Shown here in pieces: positions 1 through 10,104 of a stretch of DNA of 64,000 nt. Under the pieces are notes generated by a model that was not told the origin of the DNA, made no database searches, and saw nothing but the letters and a program-made list of their open reading frames with translations. Position 1 is the stretch's first letter, and the number at the start of each line of letters is the position of its first letter. The stretch covers positions 12,584,144 through 12,648,143 of the forward strand of contig CM055114.1 in the NCBI GenBank assembly GCA_029204225.1. Reading direction: 5' to 3'. Source of the stretch: Diphasiastrum complanatum (lineage: Eukaryota; Streptophyta; Lycopodiopsida; Lycopodiales; Lycopodiaceae). The position numbers were made by a program, and so were the translations under genes.

Positions 1-402
1 AGAGGCCGGTTGAAGGAGACTGATTTTCCAATGCTTGTAGCAAGAGATTCAGAACCGAATCTCTATCTAGATTTCCGAATCCTAGATTTGTTGTGTATTG
101 GCACATTAGAAGTCTTTATCAGCATGTGGAAAGACAAATAGATGTGAGGTTGTAGAAGTGGAGAAAAACTGTCAATTCTCTATGGAGGTTGCTCTTGGTT
201 GGACATTGTAGCAGATGAGAAAATATCAGTTTCACTTTCTTTCGACAATGACTCATTTCATATTAACGTCTTTTTGCATTGTGGAGCTGGTGTAGTGTGC
301 AGTAATGTAGAAATTTGCAAGAAACTTCTCGATTGAGCAACAAGGTTAATTGTTGGTTGCTATGATGCTCGTGTTGTGTTGTCATGAGGATCCCATTGTG
401 AG
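1..402. other. no gene supported
   Basis: I see no protein motif or RNA gene here. The stretch could be flank or eroded LTR sequence of the copia fragments that follow, but nothing in it proves this. Confidence 0.4.
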
Positions 403-600
403 TCATAACGTACGTGGCGGGTAGGTAGGTTCTTGTTGGGTTGTTTTGGACAGTCTTTGAAACTGTGTTTTCTGATACAGTCGACGCTCAGCATGGTACT
501 TGGTCTTGACTGTACAATCAACCATGAAGTGGCCAGTTTCACCACAGATGAAACATCTGGTGTGCAATGGCCCTTGTATAACAGCATAGCCATCTTGTAT
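403..600 (-). pseudogene. gag zinc-knuckle fragment of a copia-type retrotransposon
   Basis: On the minus strand, 514-555 encodes a perfect CCHC zinc knuckle, CFICGETGHFMVDC (C-x2-C-x4-H-x4-C). This is the RNA-binding motif at the end of retrotransposon Gag. The frame continues with a basic, glutamine-rich stretch and stops at 403-405. The longest open frame in this stretch is a different one and does not contain the motif. Only the knuckle and its tail are left, with no protease or integrase attached. The orientation is opposite to the larger copia remnant that begins at about 655, so this belongs to a separate element. Confidence 0.6.
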
Positions 601-654
601 GGCTAATGAGTTTGGACTTTATGGTGGGTATTCATGATAAGTTAAGGCAGTTTA

Positions 655-2063
655 ATCTAGAAACTCTCCAAGAAATTCTTATTTTTGAAGAATCTAGACA
701 AAGCTATAAACTCTCCAGGATGAACAAACTCGAGCATGGTGGAAGTGACAAAGCCCTCTTTGTCAAAGGCAAGTAGAAAGGACGGAGTAAGAACCAGTTC
801 TCTCAAGCATCCAAAAAAGACAAAGCCAAAGATCGAGACAAAGATGGTGAAGAGGATGACACATCTCATCCTTATAACTCAAAGACCAAGAAGAAGAAAG
901 TGAAGTGTTCCTTCTGTGGCAAGAAGGGGCACTATGCCTCTAATTGCTTCAAGAAGAAAAACCAACTCAAGCAAGCTAATCTCTCCAAAGAGATTGAAGA
1001 AGATTCTGTTGCAAGTGATGGAGAAGGATCACTCATGGTGTCCAGTTTTTCTTCATCACCTTTCAAGAAAGATGGAGCTTGGTACATAGACAGTGGAGCT
1101 TCTTCACATATGTGCTGTTCAAAGGAGTCATTTGACTCAATCTTACCTTTCAAAAGACTCAAGAGATCTATTTACACAGCTAATGATCATGAGTGCCCAA
1201 TAGAAGGAATTGGCAACATTCCATTGAAACTTGCTTCTTCAAAAGTTCTTGCACTTTCTAATGTTCTTTTCATTCCAAAGCTTACAAAGAACTTAATCAG
1301 TGTGGGAAAGTTGCTTGATAATGGTTGTGATGTAAAGTTCAACTCCAATACTTGTTTTATCAAGAGAAATGATGAGATCCTTGCTGATGGATCTAGATGT
1401 GGTGGAATTTTCAGGTTGAATTCTTATGAGAATGAAAACTTTCGTGAATTTGCTTTGTTATCTAAGGAGGAGTTGTGGCATAGAAGGTTGGGTCATCCTA
1501 ACTTTAAATCTATGTCTTCTATGGTTAAGAAGGTGAAGGCTATTGGTCTTCCAAAATCTCTTTCTAAAGATTTCAAGCCTTGTGAGGCTTGTGCCATTGC
1601 AAAGTCACATAGAAAGCCATATTAGAAGTCTTTTATAAAGACTACTCATCCTTTGGAGCTTATATACTCATATGTACATTTTTCCTCTTCTAAAAGTATT
1701 GGTGGTGCAACATGTTTTGTCACCTTTATTGATGACTTTACTAGATATACTTGGATGTATCAACTTTCTTCAAAGGCTATGGTTTTTTATCACTTCCTAA
1801 TCTTCAAAGCTTATGTTGAGAAACAAATTTCTTTCAAAGTTAAAGCTTTAAGATGTGATGGAGGAGGTGAATACATCTCCAACAAGTTTCATGAATACTG
1901 TGAAGGTGAAGGAATAAAGAGAGAGTTTTCTTGTGCTTACTCTCCATCTCAAAATGGAGTAGCTGAGAGGAAAAACAAATCTTTATGTGAATGTGCTAAA
2001 GCAATTCGAGTAGCAGCTTCTTTGCCTATTGAATATTGGGGTGAAAACTAGTTGAAGAGGGAG
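655..2063 (+). mobile_element. Ty1-copia retrotransposon, internal region (gag end, protease, integrase), RT deleted
   Basis: One frame runs from about 663 to 2051, broken only by TAG at 774 and TAG at 1623. In order it shows a Lys/Asp-rich Gag tail, a CCHC knuckle CSFCGKKGHYASNC (about 906-947), the aspartic protease site DSGASSHM (about 1089), the GAG_pre-integrase zinc region with HRRLGH and CEAC (about 1480-1600), and an integrase core with IDDFTRYTW, a second Asp in RCDGGGEY and the Glu in NGVAERKN. The first integrase Asp (usually in a HSD motif) is not present. Protease before integrase, followed directly by a polypurine tract and an LTR, is the copia order, but reverse transcriptase and RNase H are missing. 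It is a non-autonomous deletion derivative and dead. Confidence 0.9.
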
Positions 2064-2713
2064 TGTGAAAGATTCAACTAGTTTCATCACATTTTGCAAT
2101 ATTTCCATATCTGGCATATTGAGGCCAAAACTTGTTTTAGACTTAGAGGTTGACTTTTCAAAGTTCATTAGTCTAAATTTCATTTGAATAAACACTTTTT
2201 GAAAGTGTGGAAAAGTTAGAATGCGAGTTTGAGTAGATTCAATTTGAATAGTTGGGTGCATTGAATCTAGACCCAAAATTAGTAGGGTTAGCATTTTGGA
2301 GGGAAAGCCCAAGTGGCTAAATAGGGTTTGGACCTGCTATAAAAGGATGTAACTTGTGGAGAGAGCAATCTTCTCTCTTCTCTATCTCATTTCATTCTTA
2401 TACATGGTTCTCTTGGGTTCTACTATCCATTGGTGCACTATCTTGGTGATTGCTTGCAATTCTATGTGTAGAATGATCTATATTTGCTATTTTTGGATCC
2501 ACACGTGTGAAATATAGTACTTTTTTGGTTTTGTATGGACAGCAACAGTAATTTTTCATTTCATTCAAGTTTGATCAAGTTCTATTGGTGTTTGCATCTC
2601 AAATTGTGTGTAGATGCTGATTTTTCTACATTGGTGAAATTGGTGGTGTATTTCTCTTTCTAACCAAAGATCATTGAAGTAGATTGGATCTTAAGGATTT
2701 GAAATCTTTCACA
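2064..2713 (+). repeat. copia LTR (3' LTR of the element at 655-2063)
   Basis: The sequence starts TGTGAAAGAT and ends ATCTTTCACA, a perfect 10-bp inverted terminal repeat with the TG...CA ends of LTRs. It is preceded by the purine tract GAAGAGGGAG (about 2054-2063), the expected plus-strand primer site. A TATA-like CTATAAAAGG lies at about 2337-2346, so the LTR promoter and transcript start can be placed just after it. The length is 650 bp. No second copy is visible in the window, so the 5' LTR is lost or eroded. Confidence 0.85.
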
Positions 2714-3335
2714 CTCACACTCAAGGTGAGAATAGTGGATTGTGCAAGAAACTTTTCTGCAGATATTTCAAGAGAACCAATCATGAGATCAAGGAGTGTC
2801 GCATTCGCATCTACAACGAGGCAAAGAAGCACCAACAGCAGCAGCCATACTCCTCCAATGCGACGGAATTCAAGGAGCAAGATACACACTTGTTAATGGC
2901 TTACAACAACATCAACAAAGACTGTGATAGCTGGTACTTGGACAACAACGCTACCCAACACATGACCTCTCGCAAGGAATGGTTTACCGAGTATGCAGCT
3001 TACAGTAGAGATCAATTCATCTATCTCGAAGATTCAAACACCATACGTGTGGAAGGCAAAGGGACAGTCAAGATCGCGTTCCAAAATGATTTTTCTATTT
3101 ATGTCACCAATGTTCTTCACGTACCTCAGTTGATGTTGTCAGCTTTTAAGATAACTGATAAGGGCTACACTATTACTTTCTCATCTGAGCAGTGTACAAT
3201 ATGCGAGGAAGATACTATTCTGACTACATGCACTAGAGTTAGAAACCTTTATGTACTCTCTAATTCAGTTGCATTAGCTAGCATATCTTATGAAAATGTA
3301 AACGATAATGCTATTTTGTGGCATAGTAGTTAGAA
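2714..3335 (+). pseudogene. second copia fragment: degenerate gag knuckle and protease
   Basis: The frame 2740-3333 reads a knuckle whose second Cys is lost (CRYFKRTNHEIKEC), then WYLDNNATQHMT where copia proteases have the D-[ST]-G-A active site, then the protease body and the start of the GAG_pre-integrase motif (ILWH). It stops at 3331. The active-site change and lost Cys mean it is inactive. The break at LWH coincides with the start of another element, so it was probably interrupted by insertion. It lies directly against the LTR that ends at 2713. Confidence 0.75.
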
Positions 3336-3587
3336 TTAAAGTAGAATCACTGTGCTACTGTATTGTGGGTCCTATCAGTTGGCCTTGCCACGAGGCAAGT
3401 CGACAGGACACGCATCCCGCCAACGGTAACCTGGGTCATGCATGGGTTTTCTGAGTGAACAACTATATGTACAGTGTAATTTCATTTTGAGAAATATAGT
3501 TGCTATGTGAGCTTGTTGTGGAGAGTGTTTTTTGTTTGTGTTACTGTGTAGCATGATCTGTGTTCTTATGCAAAGCAAATTCTAAGT
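3336..3587 (+). repeat. probable 5' LTR (3' part) of a third copia element
   Basis: This AT/TG-rich stretch ends directly before a primer-binding site for initiator tRNA-Met. Its left border is not defined: no clean TG...CA pair could be assigned. It was called an LTR from position, not from a second copy. Confidence 0.5.
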
Positions 3588-3599
3588 TGGTATCAGAGC
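3588..3599 (+). other. primer-binding site for tRNA-iMet
   Basis: TGGTATCAGAGC is the standard plant copia primer-binding site, complementary to the 3' end of initiator methionine tRNA. It marks the end of a 5' LTR and the start of an internal region on the plus strand. Confidence 0.85.
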
Positions 3600-5402
3600 C
3601 GTACAGGGAGTGTACACAGTATAGTGTCACCGTTGAAGAGAGCTTCGGGAGAAGAAAAGTTTTCTGAGAGTTCGGGGCTTACGGCGGGCTGGAGACAGAA
3701 AGGGAAGCACTGGTGTATGAATTCTAGCATATAGAGGTTTGCTAGGTGTGAAACCGTGTAAGGATTCACAGACAAGGCCTATTAGTTGGAGAAACCGAAT
3801 TCTAAAAATTTCGTAAAGTAGATGCTTGGTGTTTGCAATCGGTGTGCATCCAAACGGACACCGTTTGATGAACGGTCTGAAGTATCAGATTCCTTGCGGT
3901 AGGGAGACCTTAGAGCAAGAGGATTTGCTTGTTGAAGAGCTGTACAAAGGCTACTAAGTGCCAAGAATGGTGCAAAAATCCTGGTTTAGGGTTTACAGAT
4001 GATAAATCGTGGATTTCTCTCTGTATTCAACAGATTTTGGAGCTGTAAAGAGCTAGTGGAGGGTGCCCCAGCAGCGCGTAGCAGATGTGAGAGAGCCATA
4101 ACTGGTCGCGAATCAAAGAGCCTGTCAGATCATCAAGTATTTGGTGAAGAAAGGAGATAAGAGGCTGAGAGAAGACCGCCAAATGAAGCGAATATCAAAG
4201 TGTTCGACAAAATGGGAATAAAGGACAATTTACGCAAGCTCATACTCCTGCTCTCAATGGTGTAGCTGAGCTCAAGAATCGTACGATTGTGGAAAGTGCG
4301 AGATCTATGCTAGCTGAGATGAAACTACCAAAAGATTTTTTATCATAAGCATGCAATACGGCAGTTTATCTTCAAAATAGAAGTCCTACCATTGCCATAC
4401 CAAAGATAACACCTGGGGAAGCATTCACGAAGAAGAAGCCAAAGGTGAACCATTTGCAAATCTTTGGATGTAAAGCCTTTGTACACATTCCTAAGGAAGA
4501 GAGACGTAAACTTGATGTAAAAGCTATCAAGTGTATATTCCTAGGATATGATGATCGTATAGCAAAGCACAAGGCAAGATTGGTGATCAAAGGGTATGCA
4601 CAAAGTAAAGGCATCGACTATGAGGAGACCTTTGCGCCAGTATGCAAGTGAAATACTCTATGTCTACTTGTTGCTTTAGCTTCACATTTTGGTTGACCTT
4701 TGCATCAGATGGATGTGAAATCTGCTTTTCTAAATGGTGAGTTAGAAGAAGAGGTGTTCATGGATCAACCTGAAGGCCTTGTAGCGAAGGGACAGGAAAA
4801 TATAGTATGTCGCTTGAAGAAAGCGCTTTACGGTCTTAAATAGGCACCATGTGCATGGTATAGCAGAATTGATGCCTACTTTCATTCAAAGGGAATGGTG
4901 AGAACACATTCTGATCCAAATCTATATGTCTGATGGTATGGTTGCTTTGATTGCTCTTTATGTTGATGACTTGATTATTACGGGAAATAATCAAGAGATG
5001 ATAGATATGATCAAGAAAGATCTCATGGAACAATTCAAGATGACAGATCTCAACCTGATGCATTATTGCCTTGGAGTAGAGGTGTGACAAAAAGGACACA
5101 AAGTGGGTTTAACACAGGTGAAGTATGTCAAAGAGTTGCTGCACAGGTTCAGGTTGCAGGATTGCAAACCAGTGAATACTCCTATTGAAATAGGTAAAAA
5201 GCTTTCTAAGCTTGATGAGTCATAGTCATTTGATGCTACGCTGTATAGGCAACTAGTAGGGAGCTTGATTTACCTTACCATGACTAGACCAGATATATGC
5301 TATGTTGTTGGCATTGTAAGTCAGTTTATGGTAGCACCTACGGAAATGCATTGGAAGGTAGCTAAACGCATTTTGCGTTATGTGAGAGTATGGCTTGAAG
5401 AG
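3600..5402 (+). mobile_element. third copia element: leader, integrase C-terminus, RT and RNase H start, internally deleted
   Basis: After the primer site, about 600 bp of leader passes straight into the integrase C-terminal half (about 4215-4560: NGVAELKNRT, then [14 protein letters not shown] and FLGYDD). At about 4560 the integrase joins without a gap to the RT N-terminus ([19 protein letters not shown]), so the linker was deleted. RT continues with [17 protein letters not shown] (about 4710), ALYGLK, the catalytic LYVDDLIITG (about 4960) and the [10 protein letters not shown]...TRPDI region (about 5250-5300). Stops occur at several points (for example 4649 and about 4841) with frame changes. 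Gag, protease and most of integrase are missing. The element is cut at 5402 by an opposite-strand copia end. Confidence 0.85.
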
Positions 5403-5498
5403 TGTTGACTATAGACTAGCCTACAACTACTTATAGCTGGTAACAACTGTCAACAGTAAATCGTAAACAATAACAAAATTTATCATTGATTTCTAACA
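5403..5498 (-). repeat. short LTR-like end of a minus-strand copia element
   Basis: Read on the minus strand the segment starts TGTTAGAAATC directly after the purine tract GTTGAGGGAGAG and ends GTCAACA. TGTT...AACA ends and the polypurine tract argue that this is a whole 96-bp LTR and not a piece, which is unusually short for copia. Truncation cannot be excluded, because the other LTR is not in the window. Confidence 0.55.
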
Positions 5499-6540
5499 CT
5501 CTCCCTCAACGATAAAATTACATTCTTGTATTCCTAATAAAGTACGAAACTTTTCAAATTTACATCTACCTAATGACTTAGTAAAAATATCTGCCACTTG
5601 ATCTTTAGATTTACTAAAAACAAGATCAAAGGCTCCGTCAAGAATTTTCTTTCGAACAAAATGATAATGTATTTGTATGTGCTTGGTTCAAGCATGTAGA
5701 ACTAGATTTTTGGCAAGGTGAATGCAGCTTTGATTGTCACAAGAGATGGTAGTTGCATCCACCTATGGTTGACCTAAATCAACAAGCAATCTTCGTAAAC
5801 ATACCGCTTTCTATGTAGCATTGTTGAGTGCATGATATTCGGCTTCTGTCGAATATAAGACTATTGTAGGTTCTTTTTTGCTGTTCCATGAAACTGCAGC
5901 TGTACCATAACTAAAATGTATGACCACTGGTAGATCTTTTGTCATCAATATTACCTGTCCAATCGGCATCTGTGTAACCTACCAACATTGGCGCTTCAGG
6001 CTGATCATACTTCAAACTGTACCTGAGAATATGTTTAGCAAATTTCCAATGTGCTTGACTAGGATCTTGCATAAATTGACTAACAACACCAACAACATAA
6101 GAAATATCAGGTCGTGTGTGTGTCAAATACATCAAACTACCCACCAGTTGCTTGTACAAATAAACATCCACTTTCTTAGATTCATCATATGCAATAAGCT
6201 TCGTGTTGACATCCATCGGTGTACTCAAAGACTTACAATCTTGCATATTGAACTTATAAAGCAAATCTTGTGCATATTTGCTTTGTGTAAGAAAGACAAT
6301 GTCCTCCTTTTGTAATACTTCAATGCCAATACAATAATGCATCAATCCTAGATCGCTCATGTCAAAAGCATTAGAAAGATTTGATTTGATTTCATCAATT
6401 AAGCTCTCATTACTTCTTGTAATAATCAAACCATCCACGTACAAAACAATGAACACTATATCTGAATTTTGCCTTAGAATGTAAAAATTAGGATTAGCAT
6501 TACTCTTTACAATTCCCCTTCGTTTGAAGTGCATTTTTGG
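5499..6540 (-). mobile_element. copia element 3' half: reverse transcriptase and RNase H
   Basis: The minus-strand frame 6534-5911 contains RT palm sequence with VLYVDGLIIT (the YVDD box reads YVDG, so the second catalytic Asp is lost), the YCIGIEV region, QLVGSLMYLTHTRPDI, and an RNase H start GYTDADW with the first catalytic Asp. Downstream on the same strand (5910-5510), broken by stops and frame changes, is the rest of RNase H (STEAEY, ISCDNQSCIHLAKN, KHIQIHYHFVR) and the usual C-terminal ending before the polypurine tract. Everything before RT is absent, so the element is truncated at about 6540. It seems to have inserted into the RNase H region of the plus-strand copia that ends at 5402. 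Confidence 0.85.
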
Positions 6541-6956
6541 AGGAAAAAAATTTCATCGTGCACAGATCTTCGATTTCATAGATTTTTATATCAGCACGTA
6601 GCCCTTTGTACCAATATAACTCTTGTCTAATCAGATCCCAAAAATAGTCTCTCCAGCTAGGTCAAAACATCACTCTGTTTTTTGCTTACTTGGACAGAGC
6701 CCTTAGAAAGAATGGGCCAGTCCCAAAGACTAGGAGCACTTGTGGGACCCTTCAATTTGAAGTGAAATTTGAAGAGTATTTTCTTCAACTGATCTGAGCC
6801 GTTGATCTGGGACTCATGGACGGTCCAGAGTGATTTGACTTTTCCTTACTAACACGTGACAATCTGCTATAGGTGAGCTTTCACTCATTTGTTGCTCGAA
6901 GGACACTTAAATACACTGGGTACTTTTAAAAGAACTGGGCGCGCGGATCCACATTC
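6541..6956. other. probable eroded LTR or promoter relic, no gene
   Basis: There is no coding signal. The stretch around 6785-6830 (GAGCCGTTGATCTGGGAC ... GACGGTCCAGA) resembles a paired GCCGTTGATC/GACGGTCCAG motif that I remember from plant LTR and intergenic repeats. An ACGTG box lies at about 6853. The assignment is weak. Confidence 0.25.
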
Positions 6957-7080
6957 CAAAGGCGTTTCGTTCTGTTCCTCGGGCATTTCGGCCTGTCCTT
7001 TGGTGTTTCAGACACTTTCCTAGCATTTCGGACACTCCTGGTGGTGTTTCGAGCCTGTTTTTTGGCGTTTTGGACCTGTG
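6957..7080. repeat. degenerate ~21-bp tandem repeat, about six units
   Basis: Six successive segments follow a GGCGTTTCG.....CTGTCCTT pattern (for example GGGCATTTCGGCCTGTCC, GGCGTTTTGGACCTGTG) with a period of about 20-22 bp. Copies are strongly diverged. Confidence 0.5.
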
Positions 7081-9459
7081 TACCGCGTTACTTGTTCAGC
7101 ACCTTTCCAACAACAGATTACAGCCTGCAAACCTGCAAAACACTATTTTCCAGCCAAAAAATTCTATTTTTCACTCAAATCTCCACTAAAATTCGTGGCT
7201 TTTGATGTAATGAGCTACGAATCCAACTCTCCTTGTAGTTGGCTATCTCCCAACACTACCCCCACTACAAAAGATGGAGAATATTGAGTTTTTCAGACCT
7301 ATCCTACTTGCTTGCACAAGTTTCACACAAAATCACAAAAGTAGGCTAAAACTCAATGACATCACAATTTTTCAGTTTCTACATGTCTCATAACTATGAA
7401 TGGCAGTACTAGGCACTGTCTAGTGTGATTTGCAGTTTCCCAAGCAAACAAATGAGAGATTTCTTGGCAAAACTCTCACAAATGACAAGATACCACTTTT
7501 GGTCAGCCTTGGTCATGTACCTGAGACTTTATTATTCATGTTAATTTGCATGAGTGTGGGTGTGCATGCATGTTACCTTGTCACACAGTCTAGATCAAAG
7601 TCGGAGTTAGTATGTGTTTGTGCATTTGCTACATTGAAACAAAGTAATCATTTGGTATGCTCAATGACTTGACATTATGTCTACTAGTTGTCTATCTGGT
7701 GAGGGTACAGTCTTATAGTGGCAGTAAGATTTTCTCAGGTTGAGCCTCATTTGCTCATTTATGTCAGCTTTACAAATCTGTGCTTGTAAGTGTCTGATAA
7801 GATGTCAACCTAGCTAGATAGAAGACATAAATCTCATAGTGACAATGGGATTTCGTCAATTTGAGCCATGTCTCTCATGTGATCCACTTCTTTTCAAGTT
7901 GGTGAGGACAAGTTAGTCAGTCAGTCGAGAGTGTGATAAACTTTCTGTATGAGCATTGTGTTTGCATGATACTTTGTGAATCAAACCTGGTGATTTGTTG
8001 GTATAATTGAGTGAGTCAAGTAGAGAGTAACACAACATGCATAGCATCTTTTGGATATTCCAGACATTGCTTGGCTTTCGCTCTTATCACATTTGAGCCA
8101 AAAAAAAAGAGTTAATGGTCTTATTTATCTGTATAAGCTTTAAATGTGATAATGTACTAAATGTACCGTTAATTAGATTTAATATATTCACTAGCTGTAT
8201 TGAGTAACGTTAAATGTGATACTGGAAAATTAATTAAATTGTATTCAGTAAGGTTCGAGACTTAACCCGCTATCATCATATCAATCGGGCCCTCGTCTCG
8301 TAGCCGACTACTTGGATTAGCCGAGTAACCACACATAAGAAAATTAACCTGTATAGTAAATTTTGGTTTTGTCATGCTATACTCGAGGGGTGGCTCAGGT
8401 TTGTCAGTGGCCATATTGGGCCTAACTGTAATTTGACAAGTGGTAAGCTAGTTAAATGACACTTTAGGCCATGCAGTGTGAGGCCTTTGTTGTATGTACA
8501 ATGTTTCCTTGTAATCTATTAACTTTTTTTGTGCCATCTATGTGAGAGCTTGAGGGTGTAGTTAGGATGATTGTTGTGGTGATTTGCATACTGCACTAGA
8601 TCCTTACAAAAAGTTAACTATAAGCTAGTCATTGAACTCAAGAAACTTAAGTGAATTGTGATATAACATATACCTAATTCCATCTCTAAATGGTCCATGG
8701 GGGTGGTCCCATAATGCATTCATATTATCCACATTCGAGGTCTTTTAAAATGTAATTTGCCACCTGCTAAGATAATAGCACTCAATTTCTGATGGGGGCG
8801 CATAAATGGGGAGGGGAGGAATGCTCCTTGGCCTGGGCGAATAGCAGGCCTGTTATAGTCTCCTCTTAAGTTTGACTGCCAAATCGAGGTTTGAACTTGC
8901 ATGTTTCACTGCCTGCAACAGCCTCTGAACTTTTTTGTGTTGCTTGGCATTGATGTACTTAACAATCAGGTTTTTCTTTTTTAACTTGTGCTACAGAATT
9001 CCATGCCCGAACAGAAAGAAGCATGACTGAGTCACATTTCTTTTCACCCATTTGTCACCTGAAGATATCTGCTGGATTGAGAAGTGCTTTTGTGAATAAC
9101 ATTAGAGTGAAAGTGTACCTGCATGAGCAGCTTTGTAATGTTCTTGAAGTGAGCAACATCCTAAAGGCAATTCAACACCTCTGTGATTGAAACAGAGACA
9201 TGCTTCTAACTTTAGAAGACATCATAGTAGAACTAGCAATTAAGGGCCAGCGAAAAGTACATGCAAACAACAGTTCTATTTTCTATTGAAGCCCTGGTAC
9301 TGAAGGAAAATTCCTGCAAATACAGAAGATAAAAGGTTCTATAGCTAATTAGGCTAAAAGGAGAATAGAGACTCTTTAAAATCACTGCAATCAGAGCTCC
9401 CATAGCATTTACACATTTTAAGCCAGTTTGCAATGAAAGCTGAACCACAGCATGTCTTT
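7081..9459. other. intergenic, nothing recognised
   Basis: No motif-bearing frame, LTR border or RNA gene was found on either strand. Short open frames here have no recognisable composition or conserved motif. Confidence 0.4.
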
Positions 9460-9611
9460 CAAGAACATCTCCCGAAAGACTTTATTAAGACTATAGCACT
9501 TATGGCAGCGTCCTGACAGAACCCATGCCAAAGCTCAAGAACATCCCTGAAAGACTATATTAAGACTATAGCACTGATGGCAGTGCCCTGACAGAATCCC
9601 ATGCCAAAGCT
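9460..9611. repeat. 76-bp tandem duplication in the presumed 3' UTR of the kinesin gene
   Basis: 9460-9535 and 9536-9611 are direct neighbours of equal length, about 90% alike, both ending CCATGCCAAAGCT. They lie 333 bp or more past the kinesin stop codon, in transcript direction. Confidence 0.85.
9481..9486 (-). terminator. candidate polyadenylation signal of the kinesin gene
   Basis: Minus-strand AATAAA (plus TTTATT), 458 bp past the stop codon. It occurs in only one of the two tandem copies: the corresponding position in the other copy reads TATATT. Confidence 0.35.
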
Positions 9612-9943
9612 CCCCAATAAAATTTGCTTACATAGAGAGAATTTTCATCTGTCTTCTGTTGAAGTGTGCAAAAAAGCTAGATTTAATCTTTCAAAAAGGT
9701 AATCCACACATATGGGATGCCGAGTATAGTTTCTTTTTTGACAACTGTGGATAACACACAAATCGTAGATATACATTTAAAGCCGACAAGACCAAATAGC
9801 TGATCACTCAAAATGTATGTATTGAATGCCAAAGGCTCTTATCCAATTCCCAATGAAGTCTTCATTTTTTATCATATCATGTGCAATAGTCGCCTAACCG
9901 ACTAGGAGGAAGCAGCCACTCCAACTTGATATCTTCTAGACAG

Positions 9944-10104
9944 TTAATAAGTAACGTGCAGACGTCTCAGCTCTGCTTGGAACGTTGGGCTGGCGTTCAA
10001 AGTACGTTGAGCAAGGCTTCGGATATCTTCTCTAGAGCATTCTCGAGATATACGAATCAACTCCCAAAGAGCTCCTCCTGAAACTACATCTTTGGCATTG
10101 ACTT
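9944..10104 (-). CDS. ARK: ARK kinesin exon 20 (stop codon)
   Basis: 161 nt, [18 protein letters not shown] to LRRLHVTY, stop TAA at 9946-9944. Acceptor TTACAG. Confidence 0.93.

Noticed and set aside
655-5402. One long copia polyprotein
   Set aside because: An LTR at 2064-2713, a new gag/protease at 2740 and a primer site at 3588 show at least three separate elements.
8720-8902. Small protein upstream of the kinesin 3' end
   Set aside because: No motif, no neighbouring exon and ordinary stop-free length for this composition.
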